Assembly: GCF_003399765.1 (NCBI RefSeq)
Contig: NZ_NFZV01000007.1
Coordinates: 1 to 64,000 of the forward strand
Source of the DNA: Alkalilimnicola ehrlichii
GTDB taxonomy: Bacteria; Pseudomonadota; Gammaproteobacteria; Nitrococcales; AK92
Direction: 5' to 3'
Length of the DNA stretch: 64,000 bases
How positions within the stretch are numbered: position 1 is the stretch's first letter; each line of letters opens with the position of its first letter. The notes under the pieces were generated by a model. The model saw only the letters and a list, made by a program, of their open reading frames with translations. It made no database searches and was not told where the DNA came from. A program made the translations under genes and the position numbers. Below are positions 29,801 through 37,563 of this stretch, in pieces.

Positions 29801-30454
29801 GATGTCGCGGAATTCTTCCGGCCGGACGACGGCGTGTTGTGGAACTACATCGAGCGGGACCTCTCCGCCTTCATCGACGAAGAGCGACAGGGATGGGAAG
29901 AGCGTCGTTGGCTAGGGCTGGGCTTAGGCTTTAGCCAAGACTTCCTGCGCTCTCTGGGCGGCGCTCGCCATGTCAGCTACAGCTTGTTCCGCCGCGGCGG
30001 CATGGACCCCGATATGACGTTCCACGTATATCCGGTACCGGTGCGGGGGCTAAGCGAGATGGTGCTGGAGACCAACGGCCACGTTTATCGCTACCGCAAT
30101 GAGCCGCAAGAGTGGCGGCGCTTCTCCTGGCCGGGCGATGCCGATCGTATCGGCGCGCGGGTATCCGGCGTTTCCCAACGCGGGCAGGTGCGGGCCGAAC
30201 AACGGGCCACCGGCCATTGGGGGCTCTTCCACTTACTACGGGATGCCAAGATCAGCCACGAAGGCGGCACGGTCTATCTCGCCGAATGGGAGTTGGAAGG
30301 TAGCAACGGTTCCCCCGTCACTGTTCGTTTTCGCGTCCGGGCCGACCGTCAACATAACGTGTTTCGGCGGCAGCTGATCGGCTTCGGCCTACCGGCCGAC
30401 CCGTTCGCAGGCGTAGATATCTGGGCGGTAAACAGCTCGCGAGGAGGACGCTGA
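26807..30454 (+). CDS. tssM: T6SS inner-membrane protein TssM (IcmF)
   Basis: The 1215-residue protein has two N-terminal TM helices (about 15-60), a cytoplasmic NTPase-like domain with Walker A GPSAAGKST near residue 135-143 and LLDTAGRY, a third TM helix at about 442-462, and a long periplasmic region. The C-terminal VasK-type beta domain (MTFHVYPVPV, RFSWPGD, VTVRFRVRAD) contacts TssJ. With TssJ and TssL it forms the trans-envelope channel complex. No frameshift is seen in this long gene. Confidence 0.95.
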   Translation: MSGRWMQVFSILQRLVISRFGSSLIGLIAVIALIWYAGPLLGITSASTRLMMIGGAVLVAALYFGIKLFVSTRKGDRLVNDLSEQGEGGDDDRAAELESIREKMNEAIASLKSSELGAGYRGKAALYALPWYMIIGPSAAGKSTLLRQSGLHFPYANADDLHLRGFGGTRNCDWWFSDQAILLDTAGRYTTEDDDREEWLTFLDLLRRNRPRMPINGVLICISISDLLTADSEGLERHVKILRERINELMQQLGLVFPVYIVFTKCDLIQGFETYFEDLSETERNQVWGTYLLETDEEQDPATVFEERMRELYGKLCELRLRKLAMQRNMTRKATLFDFPNQFDAATDKLTEFIHLLFRANPYQETPRFAGVYFTSGTQEGTPLQRLVGNLRQAFGFAQEPTARTGQPKAYFIKNLFTDVIFPLQSLVRGNRRRILTERWLKGAALGSALAVIVGTVLTLSGAFTTNGLLLASGTSAVSELRQVVRTGYAEPQQQYRALEGVYDHYHTLLEYQQNRPLVSRIGVYTGHRQIPALESVLETTMDGMFRDRIVRSLEHRLENHARHWETADNQGRERLRDNYYQALKVYLMTVRVPERLDIDEATPLLADLWAQQVAFADVDQPYREVRNRAPHMERMVRFYLSREGDIQWEPRNELITQAQNHLRTPPNAEQLYEQIVNKGNVDFEPIGVDDLVTGQNRRVLRSDHQVPGVYSAKAWDSFVRAEIALVVEGATRGDWVLSEELDNPGEADSEDEVVDYELAQHLERAIREYYFRDYAENWLTFLGSVTPRRFGSLEEGVSILNQLARSDGPIAELMQATARNINLTDRDVSRLRGGNISPERMADAMSGYNRVAELDVRLADLRRFANPAEQQSVSEPMSQYLTVLSGAKNDLERIAASVDPAREAKNFAAGMLTGGAQSELYGGWVMTNGLLSGTEMRTRQAMEPFLIEPIRFAWGAVLTEARQQVQRDWRNNVLNVYRQQINGKFPFAANGPDAAVDDVAEFFRPDDGVLWNYIERDLSAFIDEERQGWEERRWLGLGLGFSQDFLRSLGGARHVSYSLFRRGGMDPDMTFHVYPVPVRGLSEMVLETNGHVYRYRNEPQEWRRFSWPGDADRIGARVSGVSQRGQVRAEQRATGHWGLFHLLRDAKISHEGGTVYLAEWELEGSNGSPVTVRFRVRADRQHNVFRRQLIGFGLPADPFAGVDIWAVNSSRGGR

Positions 30455-30455
30455 A

Positions 30456-31505
30456 ATGTTCGGGTTCCTGAAACAGAATCGGGCGGCCGCTAAACCGGCC
30501 AAACAGGCGAAACAAGCTAAGCCCGTCAAGCCGGATTCGGTCGAGGAGTTAGTCGGTTGCTTCGGTAAGCTGCCGATCCGCGCGGACTTCATTAAATACA
30601 ACGTCAAACAGCGCGAAGTGCTGGCCATCGATCAATGGGTTCAGGAAGGACACGCCTTATTGTCGCGGCGAACGGCGTTGCAAGGCGACAAGATGTACCC
30701 GGAGGCCCCGGTCCAGCACTGCGTGTTCAGCGGTTCCGCCGACGACCGAACGGTATTGGCGACGCTGATTCCGAGCAGCGACCAAAGCGGCCGACAGTAT
30801 CCGTTCGTTATTTTCGATCTGCCGCAGCCGCATTGGCTGGCGAAACGACCGGCGGGCATTCCCCTGGCCTACGACACCTTCTTCTCGGGGGCGGCGGACA
30901 TCAGCCGTCAGCAATGGCGGACGGAACCGTTCAGCACCCTGACGGGTTGTATCGACGTATTAAAGGGGGCGGGCCGCGCCGAATCGCCCGAATCGTTGAG
31001 CGCGGTCGAAATCGATTTGCTGCGCGAGACGCCGGTGGCGGCATTTCATGCCTGTTTGCCCGGGGCAAGCGTCGAGCAGCGCGCGGCGCTGATTCACACC
31101 TTCGTCGAAGCCTTGCAGCAGGTCGTGCGGCGCACGCCGCTGCGGGTGACCTGGGGCATGCGCGTGCCGCTACCGGCCGACCCGGCGCAGGCAAAAGGCG
31201 TATTGGTGTTCTGGTTGCGCTTGATCGACGGCGTTATCGGCCCGGGCCAATGGCGGCCGAACTACTTCTGGAGCTACGCCACAGATACGCATAAGGGCGG
31301 TTTGACCGTCTTTTTCCGCCCGGTGCCGGCGGCGTACCTGGGGCATTGCTTCCAGCCCGACCTGCGGGACGGCTCGGTGCTCGACATCGAGAAGGAAGCT
31401 GCCGAAGGCGTATCCCCGTCGGCACTGGCGCAGCGCCTGGCGCAGATGGAAGAAGGCCACTTGCTGGACTTTATGTTCGGCTTCGGCGGCGGAGGTGGTA
31501 GCTGA
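30456..31505 (+). CDS. tagF: T6SS-associated protein TagF
   Basis: The N-terminus after a Lys/Ala-rich leader carries the TagF signature CFGKLPIRADFIKYN, VLAIDQWVQEGHALLSRR and CVFSGSADDRTVLATLIPS, typical of the SciT/TagF domain. The 349-residue length is longer than single-domain TagF, with an added C-terminal half (WGMRVPLPAD, YFWSYATDTHKGGLTVFFRP). In other systems TagF represses T6SS assembly post-translationally together with a PppA phosphatase, but no PppA is seen here. It starts two bases after tssM and overlaps tssA. Confidence 0.85.
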   Translation: MFGFLKQNRAAAKPAKQAKQAKPVKPDSVEELVGCFGKLPIRADFIKYNVKQREVLAIDQWVQEGHALLSRRTALQGDKMYPEAPVQHCVFSGSADDRTVLATLIPSSDQSGRQYPFVIFDLPQPHWLAKRPAGIPLAYDTFFSGAADISRQQWRTEPFSTLTGCIDVLKGAGRAESPESLSAVEIDLLRETPVAAFHACLPGASVEQRAALIHTFVEALQQVVRRTPLRVTWGMRVPLPADPAQAKGVLVFWLRLIDGVIGPGQWRPNYFWSYATDTHKGGLTVFFRPVPAAYLGHCFQPDLRDGSVLDIEKEAAEGVSPSALAQRLAQMEEGHLLDFMFGFGGGGGS

Positions 31506-33055
31506 TGGGCGAGGCGGCTACCGCTATCGAGGCCGGCGAAATGTTGTCGCTGATTCAAACGCCGCTTGCGGGTGACAACCCCTGCGGCGAAGATCCGCGC
31601 TACAGCGACGATTTTTCGGCGATTAAAACCGAAGTCGAAAAGCTGAGCGGGACGGATTTCGACCGCATTAAAGAGTTGGCCGCGAGCGTCCTCTCGAAAG
31701 AAAGCAAGGATTTACGCGTTCTCGGTTATCTCGCCTTAGCCGAATTGCGCGAAGAAGGCGTTGCCGCGCTCGCCGACGTCGTGCGCGGTTATACCTTCGT
31801 GCTTGAGAACTGGTGGGAGCAATGCCATCCGCAGCGGCCGAATGCCCGGCAGGCAGCGATCGATTGGTTAAACAACCCGCGTTTTGTCGCATTCGTTGAG
31901 CACGTGCCGGACGCCTCCGATGCCGCTGCCCTGGAATCCTTGCAGGAGGCGATCAAAGCGTTGCTTGCCCAAATCGGCGAGCGGCTACCCGATATGGTTC
32001 CGCCGTGGCGGGAGTTAAAAGAAGCGGTGGCCAAGCGGCTCAAGGCGCAGCAACAGTCCGCACCGGCAGCGCCGCCGAGTAACGATCAGCCGGCCGCGAA
32101 TAAAGAGGCGCCGCAGCGGCGCGAACCTACCCCATCGGCTCCGCCGCCGCCAGCCAGTGCCGCAGGCGGCAAAATCGGCTCGGATAAAGAGTTCACCGGC
32201 GCCACGCGCGAGATTCTGACGTACCTACGCCAGCAGCGCGATTGGCAGCGCATGGTGGGCTATGCCCGGGCATTCCGCTGGGGCGGCATGCCCCTGCCGC
32301 CGAACGAAGGCGGTCGCACGCGTATTCCCGCGCCGCGGCAGCCGGCATTGGCGGCAGTGGAAACGGCGATGGGCAAAAACGCTTGGGAAGATGCCTTCCT
32401 CGCTTGCGAATCGGCCTTTATGGAGCCCGGCGGCCAGTTCTGCCTACAGCTTCAGCAATGGGCCGAGCAGGCGGCGACGCAGATGAACCAGCCGCAATTG
32501 GCCGCGCTGATCGCTAACGAAACCCGAGGCCTGTTGGAGCGCCTGCCGGGCCTCGTCGAGTTGCGCTACGACAACGACGAGCCGTTCGTTGCCGCAAGCT
32601 GCGAAGCCTGGCTCGACGAGCTTCGGCAAGCGGGCGGCGAGGGCGGTGGTCATGCCGCGCCGGCGGTCGAGAGCGATATTCCGGAAGCCGACGCCAAGGC
32701 AGCCGCCAAGGCGGACGGTTTAGCGGCCGGGCTTGCGGTGCTGGACGCACACCCGGCGAAAAGCGCCCGCGAACGCGCTGCCGTCACGCTAGCCAAGGCG
32801 CGGATTTGCCTTGGCCAAGGCCGCGCCGAACTCGCCTATCCGGCGCTACATGCCTTAGCCACTCAGCTGGAAGACAGCGGAGCGGCGAACTGGGCGCCGG
32901 ACTTCGCCGTACAGGTTTGGCGGGCGCTGGAGCAGGCGACCAAGTCGGGCGGCAAAAAGGCGGGGCTGAGCGAGGCGGATGTCAAAGCGCAACTGGCGCA
33001 ATTGAAAGCCAAGATCTGTCAGGCCGATCTGACGGCCGCCGCAGCGATTTATTAA
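31505..33055 (+). CDS. tssA: T6SS protein TssA
   Basis: The N-terminal ImpA_N domain is evident: PLAGDNPCGEDPRYSDDF, KESKDLRVLGYLALAELREE and WWEQCHPQRPNARQAAIDWL. A Pro/Ala-rich linker (about residues 180-220) leads to a helical VasJ-type C-terminal domain (EFTGATREILTYLRQQRDWQ). TssA primes sheath and tube assembly and holds the distal end or baseplate. The 516-residue length fits the long TssA class. Confidence 0.9.
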   Translation: MGEAATAIEAGEMLSLIQTPLAGDNPCGEDPRYSDDFSAIKTEVEKLSGTDFDRIKELAASVLSKESKDLRVLGYLALAELREEGVAALADVVRGYTFVLENWWEQCHPQRPNARQAAIDWLNNPRFVAFVEHVPDASDAAALESLQEAIKALLAQIGERLPDMVPPWRELKEAVAKRLKAQQQSAPAAPPSNDQPAANKEAPQRREPTPSAPPPPASAAGGKIGSDKEFTGATREILTYLRQQRDWQRMVGYARAFRWGGMPLPPNEGGRTRIPAPRQPALAAVETAMGKNAWEDAFLACESAFMEPGGQFCLQLQQWAEQAATQMNQPQLAALIANETRGLLERLPGLVELRYDNDEPFVAASCEAWLDELRQAGGEGGGHAAPAVESDIPEADAKAAAKADGLAAGLAVLDAHPAKSARERAAVTLAKARICLGQGRAELAYPALHALATQLEDSGAANWAPDFAVQVWRALEQATKSGGKKAGLSEADVKAQLAQLKAKICQADLTAAAAIY

Positions 33056-33135
33056 TAGGACTCAGCGGAGGCTGCGCATCGTACCGGTGAGCAGTCTGCC
33101 AACGGAAACCGGACATACAAGGGGAGGTCAGGGTT

Positions 33136-33684
33136 ATGGCAAAGAGTTTCCAACACGAAGTGCCGAAGGCACGCGTAAATATCACGTTGGACGTCGAGAC
33201 CGGGGGCGCGAAAAAGAAGCTGGAGCTGCCGCTCAAGCTCTTGGTTATGGGCGACTACAGCAACGGTAAGAGCAGCGGCCGAATCGCCGAGCGCGAGCGG
33301 GTGCAGATCGATCGTAACAACCTGGAGTCGGTCCTTGAGGATCTATCGCCGTCGATCAGCTACACGGTGGATAACAAGCTGCGCGACGACGACTCCGAGA
33401 TCAAAGTCGATCTCAAGTTCGACAGCTTCAAATCGTTCCATCCGGAGCAGGTCGCCAAGCAGGTGCCGGCGCTGAACAACATGTTGGCCATGCGCAATCT
33501 GCTCACCGACTTGAAATCCAACCTGCTCGACAACGGCAAGTTCCGCCGCGAGTTGGAGCGGGTACTGCAAAGCCAGCCGGAGTTGGAAGGGCTGATGGCC
33601 GAGCTGAAAGAGCTGGCGCCGATGACCGAAGACGCCACCGCACAGCCTGAGTCGAACGGCGAAGGCGACGGCGACAAGGCCTGA
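33136..33684 (+). CDS. tssB: T6SS sheath small subunit TssB (VipA)
   Basis: The 182-residue product begins with SFQHEVPKARVNITLDVETG and has LPLKLLVMGDYSNGK, the TssB signature, and the helix around QVPALNNMLAMRNLLTDLKS. It forms the contractile sheath with TssC. The last 20 residues are acidic and low-complexity. It precedes tssC by 23 bases. Confidence 0.95.
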   Translation: MAKSFQHEVPKARVNITLDVETGGAKKKLELPLKLLVMGDYSNGKSSGRIAERERVQIDRNNLESVLEDLSPSISYTVDNKLRDDDSEIKVDLKFDSFKSFHPEQVAKQVPALNNMLAMRNLLTDLKSNLLDNGKFRRELERVLQSQPELEGLMAELKELAPMTEDATAQPESNGEGDGDKA

Positions 33685-33707
33685 GATCGAGGGGAGGACG
33701 CATAGTC

Positions 33708-35237
33708 ATGGCGACGCAAGAACAAACGCAACAAGCAGGGGCTGCCGTCGAGGTCGAGGAAGGTTCGATCTACGAGCGCCTCTGCGGCATGGTCAATATC
33801 AATCCGGTCGGCGAGCGGGTCAGCATCGACACCTTCCAGGACAAGGTCCTGGCCGACGTGCCGTTGGAAAAGCGCCTAACGGCGGCTTTGCAGGTCTTTC
33901 TCGACCTGGCCAGCAGCAGCGAGCACCGGGTCGAGCGTATCGACAAAACGCTGGTCGACCAGTACATCGCGCGCATCGACAAAGCGATGAGCGAGCAGCT
34001 CGACGAGATCATGCACCATGAGAAGTTCCAGCAGATCGAGTCGGCCTGGCGGGGGCTTAAGTTCCTGGTCGATCGTTCCGATCCGAAAGCCAACATTAAG
34101 GTCGAGCTGCTGGACGTTTCCAAAGAGGAGCTGCTGGAAGACTTCGAGGACGTGCCCGACGTCACCCAGTCCGGTTTGTACAACCACCTCTATGTGCAGG
34201 AGTACGACACCCCGGGCGGTCAGCCGATTTCCACGGTGATCTCCAACTACGAGTTCGACTGCTCGCCGCCGGACATCACCTTGTTGCAGGAAATCTCCAA
34301 GGTATCCGCCGCGTCGCACTGCCCGTTCCTCGGCTCGGTCGGCTCCAAATTCTTCGGCAAGGACTCCGTCGAAGAACTGCCGAAGATCCAGGACGTGGCC
34401 TCCTACATGGAGAAGGCCGAGTACACCCGCTGGCGCAGTTTCCGCGAAACGGAAGACTCCCGTTACGTCGGCCTCGTACTGCCGCGCTTTTTGCTGCGCA
34501 TGCCCTACGGCGAGAGCAACCCGGTACGCTCCTTCAACTACGAAGAGAACGTCAACGGCCAGACTCACGACAAATACCTGTGGGGCAACGCTACGTTCGC
34601 GTTCGCCGCCAACATGTCGCGCAGCTTCAAGGATCACGGCTGGACGGTGAACATTCGCGGCCCCGAGGCTGGCGGTAAAGTCGAGAATCTGCCGCTGCAT
34701 CACTACGACATCGGCCGTGGCGTGCAGGCCAAGATTCCGACCGAGATTCTTATCTCCGAGACCAAAGAGCTGGAGTTCGCCGACCAAGGCTTCATTCCGC
34801 TCAGCTATTACAAGAACAGCGACTACGCCTGCTTCTTCTCCGCCAACTCGACGCAAAAGCCGGCCGAGTACAGCACCGCCGAAGCCACGGCCAACAGCCG
34901 TATTAACTCGCGCTTGCCGTACATCTACCTGGTATCGCGCTTGTCGCATTACCTGAAAGTGCTGCAACGGGAGAACATCGGCGCGTCCAAGAGCCGGCAG
35001 GATCTGGAGAACGAGCTGAACGACTGGCTGCAAGGTTTGGTCACCAAGATGAACAACCCGGACCCGGAACTGGTGGCGACTCACCCGCTGCGCGACGGCT
35101 TCGTCGAAGTGCTCGAAATTCCGGAAAACCCGGGCTATTACCGCGTCAACATGGCTGTGATGCCGCACTTCCAGATCGAAGGTGTGGATATTCAGCTGTC
35201 GTTGGTTTCGCAGCTGCCTGTAGGTAAAGGCGGCTAA
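33708..35237 (+). CDS. tssC: T6SS sheath large subunit TssC (VipB)
   Basis: The 509-residue product carries the TssC landmarks IESAWRGLKFLVDRSDPKA, VSKEELLEDFED, CPFLGSVGSKFFG, RWRSFRETEDSRYVGLVLPR and KDHGWTVNIRGPEAGGKVEN. TssC with TssB builds the sheath, which ClpV later disassembles. It is followed by a 260-base gap before hcp. Confidence 0.96.
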   Translation: MATQEQTQQAGAAVEVEEGSIYERLCGMVNINPVGERVSIDTFQDKVLADVPLEKRLTAALQVFLDLASSSEHRVERIDKTLVDQYIARIDKAMSEQLDEIMHHEKFQQIESAWRGLKFLVDRSDPKANIKVELLDVSKEELLEDFEDVPDVTQSGLYNHLYVQEYDTPGGQPISTVISNYEFDCSPPDITLLQEISKVSAASHCPFLGSVGSKFFGKDSVEELPKIQDVASYMEKAEYTRWRSFRETEDSRYVGLVLPRFLLRMPYGESNPVRSFNYEENVNGQTHDKYLWGNATFAFAANMSRSFKDHGWTVNIRGPEAGGKVENLPLHHYDIGRGVQAKIPTEILISETKELEFADQGFIPLSYYKNSDYACFFSANSTQKPAEYSTAEATANSRINSRLPYIYLVSRLSHYLKVLQRENIGASKSRQDLENELNDWLQGLVTKMNNPDPELVATHPLRDGFVEVLEIPENPGYYRVNMAVMPHFQIEGVDIQLSLVSQLPVGKGG

Positions 35238-35497
35238 ACCGGAGGGTGCCGACCGGGGGTTGGGCGGGCGTTCGCGCCACTTAACGCCCAGGTCGACAAA
35301 CTTCGTCGTCCCATCGGGACGATCGCCGGGGTATGTGTCCGGCGACGGTCGGCTCGTCCGTCCGTGAAGAGCATGACCTCGAACAGGGGAGCGGGCACCC
35401 GCCCACTCTTAGGCTCGGGGTTGGTAGGGCCGGTCGGTCGTGGCAGCGACCGCCGGCTTTACTAGGACGCTATTTCTGTCAACAGGAGGTTATCTTA
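35238..35497 (+). promoter_or_regulatory. Long leader between tssC and hcp
   Basis: The 260 bases hold no family-like gene, although a frame runs into hcp from 35333 without a binding site. They contain several short GC-rich inverted repeats, such as GTCGTCCCATCGGGACGA. A separate promoter and structured 5' leader for hcp would fit the high demand for Hcp. I see no sigma-54 site. Confidence 0.4.
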
Positions 35498-35983
35498 ATG
35501 GCAATTCCTGCCTATATGTGGATCAAAGACGATCAAGGCAACGACATCGAAGGTGCCGTTACTGTCGCCGACCGGGAAGGCAGCATCGAAGTTCTGCACT
35601 TCGATCACGAACTGCGTATCCCGACCGACAACGATACCGGCGCTCTGACGGGTACCCGTAAGCACGAACCGTTCGTCATCACCAAGGCGTTCGACAGTGC
35701 TTCTCCGTACCTGTACAAAGCGTGCAGCAACGGTCAGACCCTGAAAGAGCTGACCCTGCGTTGGTATCGCATCGACGACACCGGCAACGAGAAGGAATAC
35801 TTCCGTCACACGCTGCACGACGTGAAGATCACTTCCGTTAAGCCGACGATGCACAACGTTAAGGACCTCGACAAGGAGCGTTACCCGCACCTTGAAGAAG
35901 TCGCTATGCGTTACGGCCGCATCACCTGGACCTTCGTGGACGGCAACATCGAGTTCGCCGATTCCTGGAACGAAGGCCGGTAA
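35498..35983 (+). CDS. hcp: T6SS inner-tube protein Hcp (TssD)
   Basis: The start at 35498 has CAGGAGG nine bases upstream, and translation begins MAIPAYMWIKDDQGNDIEG, the normal Hcp N-terminus. The 161-residue product continues with EHELRIP-like HFDHELRIPTDNDTGALTG, HEPFVITKAFDSASPYL and the C-terminal RYGRITWTFVDGNIEFADSW. Hcp hexamers stack into the ejected tube. There is no C-terminal toxin extension. Confidence 0.96.
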   Translation: MAIPAYMWIKDDQGNDIEGAVTVADREGSIEVLHFDHELRIPTDNDTGALTGTRKHEPFVITKAFDSASPYLYKACSNGQTLKELTLRWYRIDDTGNEKEYFRHTLHDVKITSVKPTMHNVKDLDKERYPHLEEVAMRYGRITWTFVDGNIEFADSWNEGR

Positions 35984-35998
35984 TTGGGCCTGTGTACT

Positions 35999-36019
35999 GG
36001 AGCCGGCGCAGCCGGCTCC
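35999..36019 (+). terminator. Hairpin after hcp
   Basis: Arms 35999-36007 and 36011-36019 (GGAGCCGGC and its complement) form a perfect 9-bp stem with a 3-base loop, 16 bases after the hcp stop. No T-run follows; it may protect or partly terminate the hcp message. Confidence 0.45.
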
Positions 36020-36141
36020 GGTTCTCGCCCGATGAGTCCGTCGTGGGCAGTATCCGAGCTTATTGGGGCGCGTCGCCTGCAACATAGGCAGGTACGTGTC
36101 TTCTAGCAGACTCAGCGCTGTTGTTTTGATGGAGGTATGCC

Positions 36142-36795
36142 ATGTTGAAACTGTCGACCTTCGCGGTTGCCGCGTTACTGACAGGTGCTATCTACACCAG
36201 CCCTATCGTCGCTTCGTGCGAAGGGGCCGGTTGCGACGTGGTTGCCGCATTGGATGGAACGCTGCCTGTTGTTTCGGACGCGGCAATTCCCGTTTCGTTG
36301 GGAATCTTCGGTATCTCGGTAGACGCCGGCTTCGAGCGGATAAAAATTGCCGATGCGGAGCCAAGCGTGTGGATACGTTGGCCGCAGGGCGAGGTGACCT
36401 TAACGGTTGTTAGCTCGGAAGAATGGTCGAGGCTTCTCGACGTTCAGGAACAGGATGCAATTCCTGTGTCCGACTTCCCGAAGGTCATGTTCACGCATAA
36501 AGGCGATGTGGAAATACCGCCATCGGAACCCGTAGCCAGTCTGTGGCGTGCCGCTCTCCAAGCGAAAGGAGCGACATTTTCGGGAGAAGAGTCTCCTCGC
36601 ATTGTTCGCTATAGCGATCACACCGTTTACCTTGCCGATTTAGGGGATAACCAGCGTGGCTGGACGGCATATGGCGCGGTGGTGAATGAGCAGTTCGAGG
36701 ACCGTTATTTAGAATTCCATGCCAGCGGTTTCAGTACGGCCGAGTTGCCGATCTCGTTCTTCGATATCCTGGATGAATGGGGGAGTGCGGAATGA
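36142..36795 (+). CDS. Exported protein of unknown function between hcp and tssE
   Basis: The 217-residue product has a signal peptide (LSTFAVAALLTGAIYTSPIVAS) and a mature start with CEGAGCDVV, so one disulfide is likely. The rest looks like a compact beta-rich domain (FERIKIADAEPSVWIRWPQG, GEVTLTVVSSEEWSRLLD). I recognise no family. Its place between hcp and tssE, where core genes are normally contiguous, suggests a T6SS accessory, effector or immunity role, but that is only inference. A periplasmic immunity protein against an Hcp-delivered toxin is one option. Its stop overlaps the next start (ATGA). Confidence 0.6.
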   Translation: MLKLSTFAVAALLTGAIYTSPIVASCEGAGCDVVAALDGTLPVVSDAAIPVSLGIFGISVDAGFERIKIADAEPSVWIRWPQGEVTLTVVSSEEWSRLLDVQEQDAIPVSDFPKVMFTHKGDVEIPPSEPVASLWRAALQAKGATFSGEESPRIVRYSDHTVYLADLGDNQRGWTAYGAVVNEQFEDRYLEFHASGFSTAELPISFFDILDEWGSAE

Positions 36796-37121
36796 GCTTG
36801 CGTCCGGAAGAAGTGCAAGCGGTCAGGGACATCTATAGCGTGATTTATGGCGAGGGTCATCGGCGGGACACGGCCCATCCGACCTGGCAGACCGTCGAGC
36901 TTCTGGAAAAAGCATTATTGGAAATTCAAAAGTGCAATAGACGCATCCGAACACTCTTTGCATCCTTGCCGTGCTCGGCGGCTGGGCGCGGGTTCTTGAA
37001 ACGCTGTCTTAGAGCGACGGCAACCATGATGAGGCGGTCCCGCAGCGAGTTTGCCGGTTGCCGAAACAGAGTTTCCGCGTCGCTCCGCAGCGAAATTGTA
37101 ATCTCAGCGCAGGGCATATAG
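36792..37121 (+). CDS. Small basic protein of unknown function
   Basis: The frame starts at ATG 36792 in an ATGA overlap with the preceding gene, so the two are coupled. The first 60 residues (PEEVQAVRDIYSVIYGEGHR, TVELLEKALLEIQKC) look like a real helical domain. The remainder is Arg-rich and irregular, and could be out of frame after an undetected indel. It may pair with the preceding exported protein. No family recognised. Confidence 0.4.
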   Translation: MSLRPEEVQAVRDIYSVIYGEGHRRDTAHPTWQTVELLEKALLEIQKCNRRIRTLFASLPCSAAGRGFLKRCLRATATMMRRSRSEFAGCRNRVSASLRSEIVISAQGI

Positions 37122-37125
37122 CGGC

Positions 37126-37563
37126 ATGGCTCAAGCTTTGTTCGACATACTACTCGGGCGCTACGAGGACGGCAGCTCGCTCGGCGAGCGACACGACGCC
37201 GAGTCCACCGTGCGCAGCATCCGAGATCATTTGACACGTTTGCTCAACTCGCGTTCCGGGGTTTTGCAACATTTACCCGACTACGGCATGCCCGACGTGC
37301 CGAGCTTGTACAGCGAATTGCCCTATTCGCTGGAAGACTTCGCCGCCGCCGTGCAACACGTCATTACCCGCTACGAACCGCGCCTGAAACACGTGCAGGT
37401 GCATGTCACCGCGCAGGACCGGCACGATTGCGTGGTGGCGCTGGAGGTCGTCGGCGCCTTGGCGGACGGCTCGTTCGCCCAATTCAAGACGTTCTTCGAA
37501 ACTGGAGGGCATGCCCGTATCAACGACACGGGCGTGCGAGGTAACCATGCGCGACTACTTTGA
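37126..37563 (+). CDS. tssE: T6SS baseplate protein TssE (gp25-like)
   Basis: The 145-residue product has the gp25/TssE pattern: STVRSIRDHLTRLLNSRSG, LQHLPDYGMPDVPSLYSELP and the C-terminal strands. It overlaps tssF by 17 bases. TssE nucleates sheath polymerisation on the baseplate. Confidence 0.92.
   Translation: MAQALFDILLGRYEDGSSLGERHDAESTVRSIRDHLTRLLNSRSGVLQHLPDYGMPDVPSLYSELPYSLEDFAAAVQHVITRYEPRLKHVQVHVTAQDRHDCVVALEVVGALADGSFAQFKTFFETGGHARINDTGVRGNHARLL

Noticed and set aside
33876-35168. A 430-residue open frame antisense to tssC
   Set aside because: It mirrors the codon structure of tssC, has no family likeness and no binding site.
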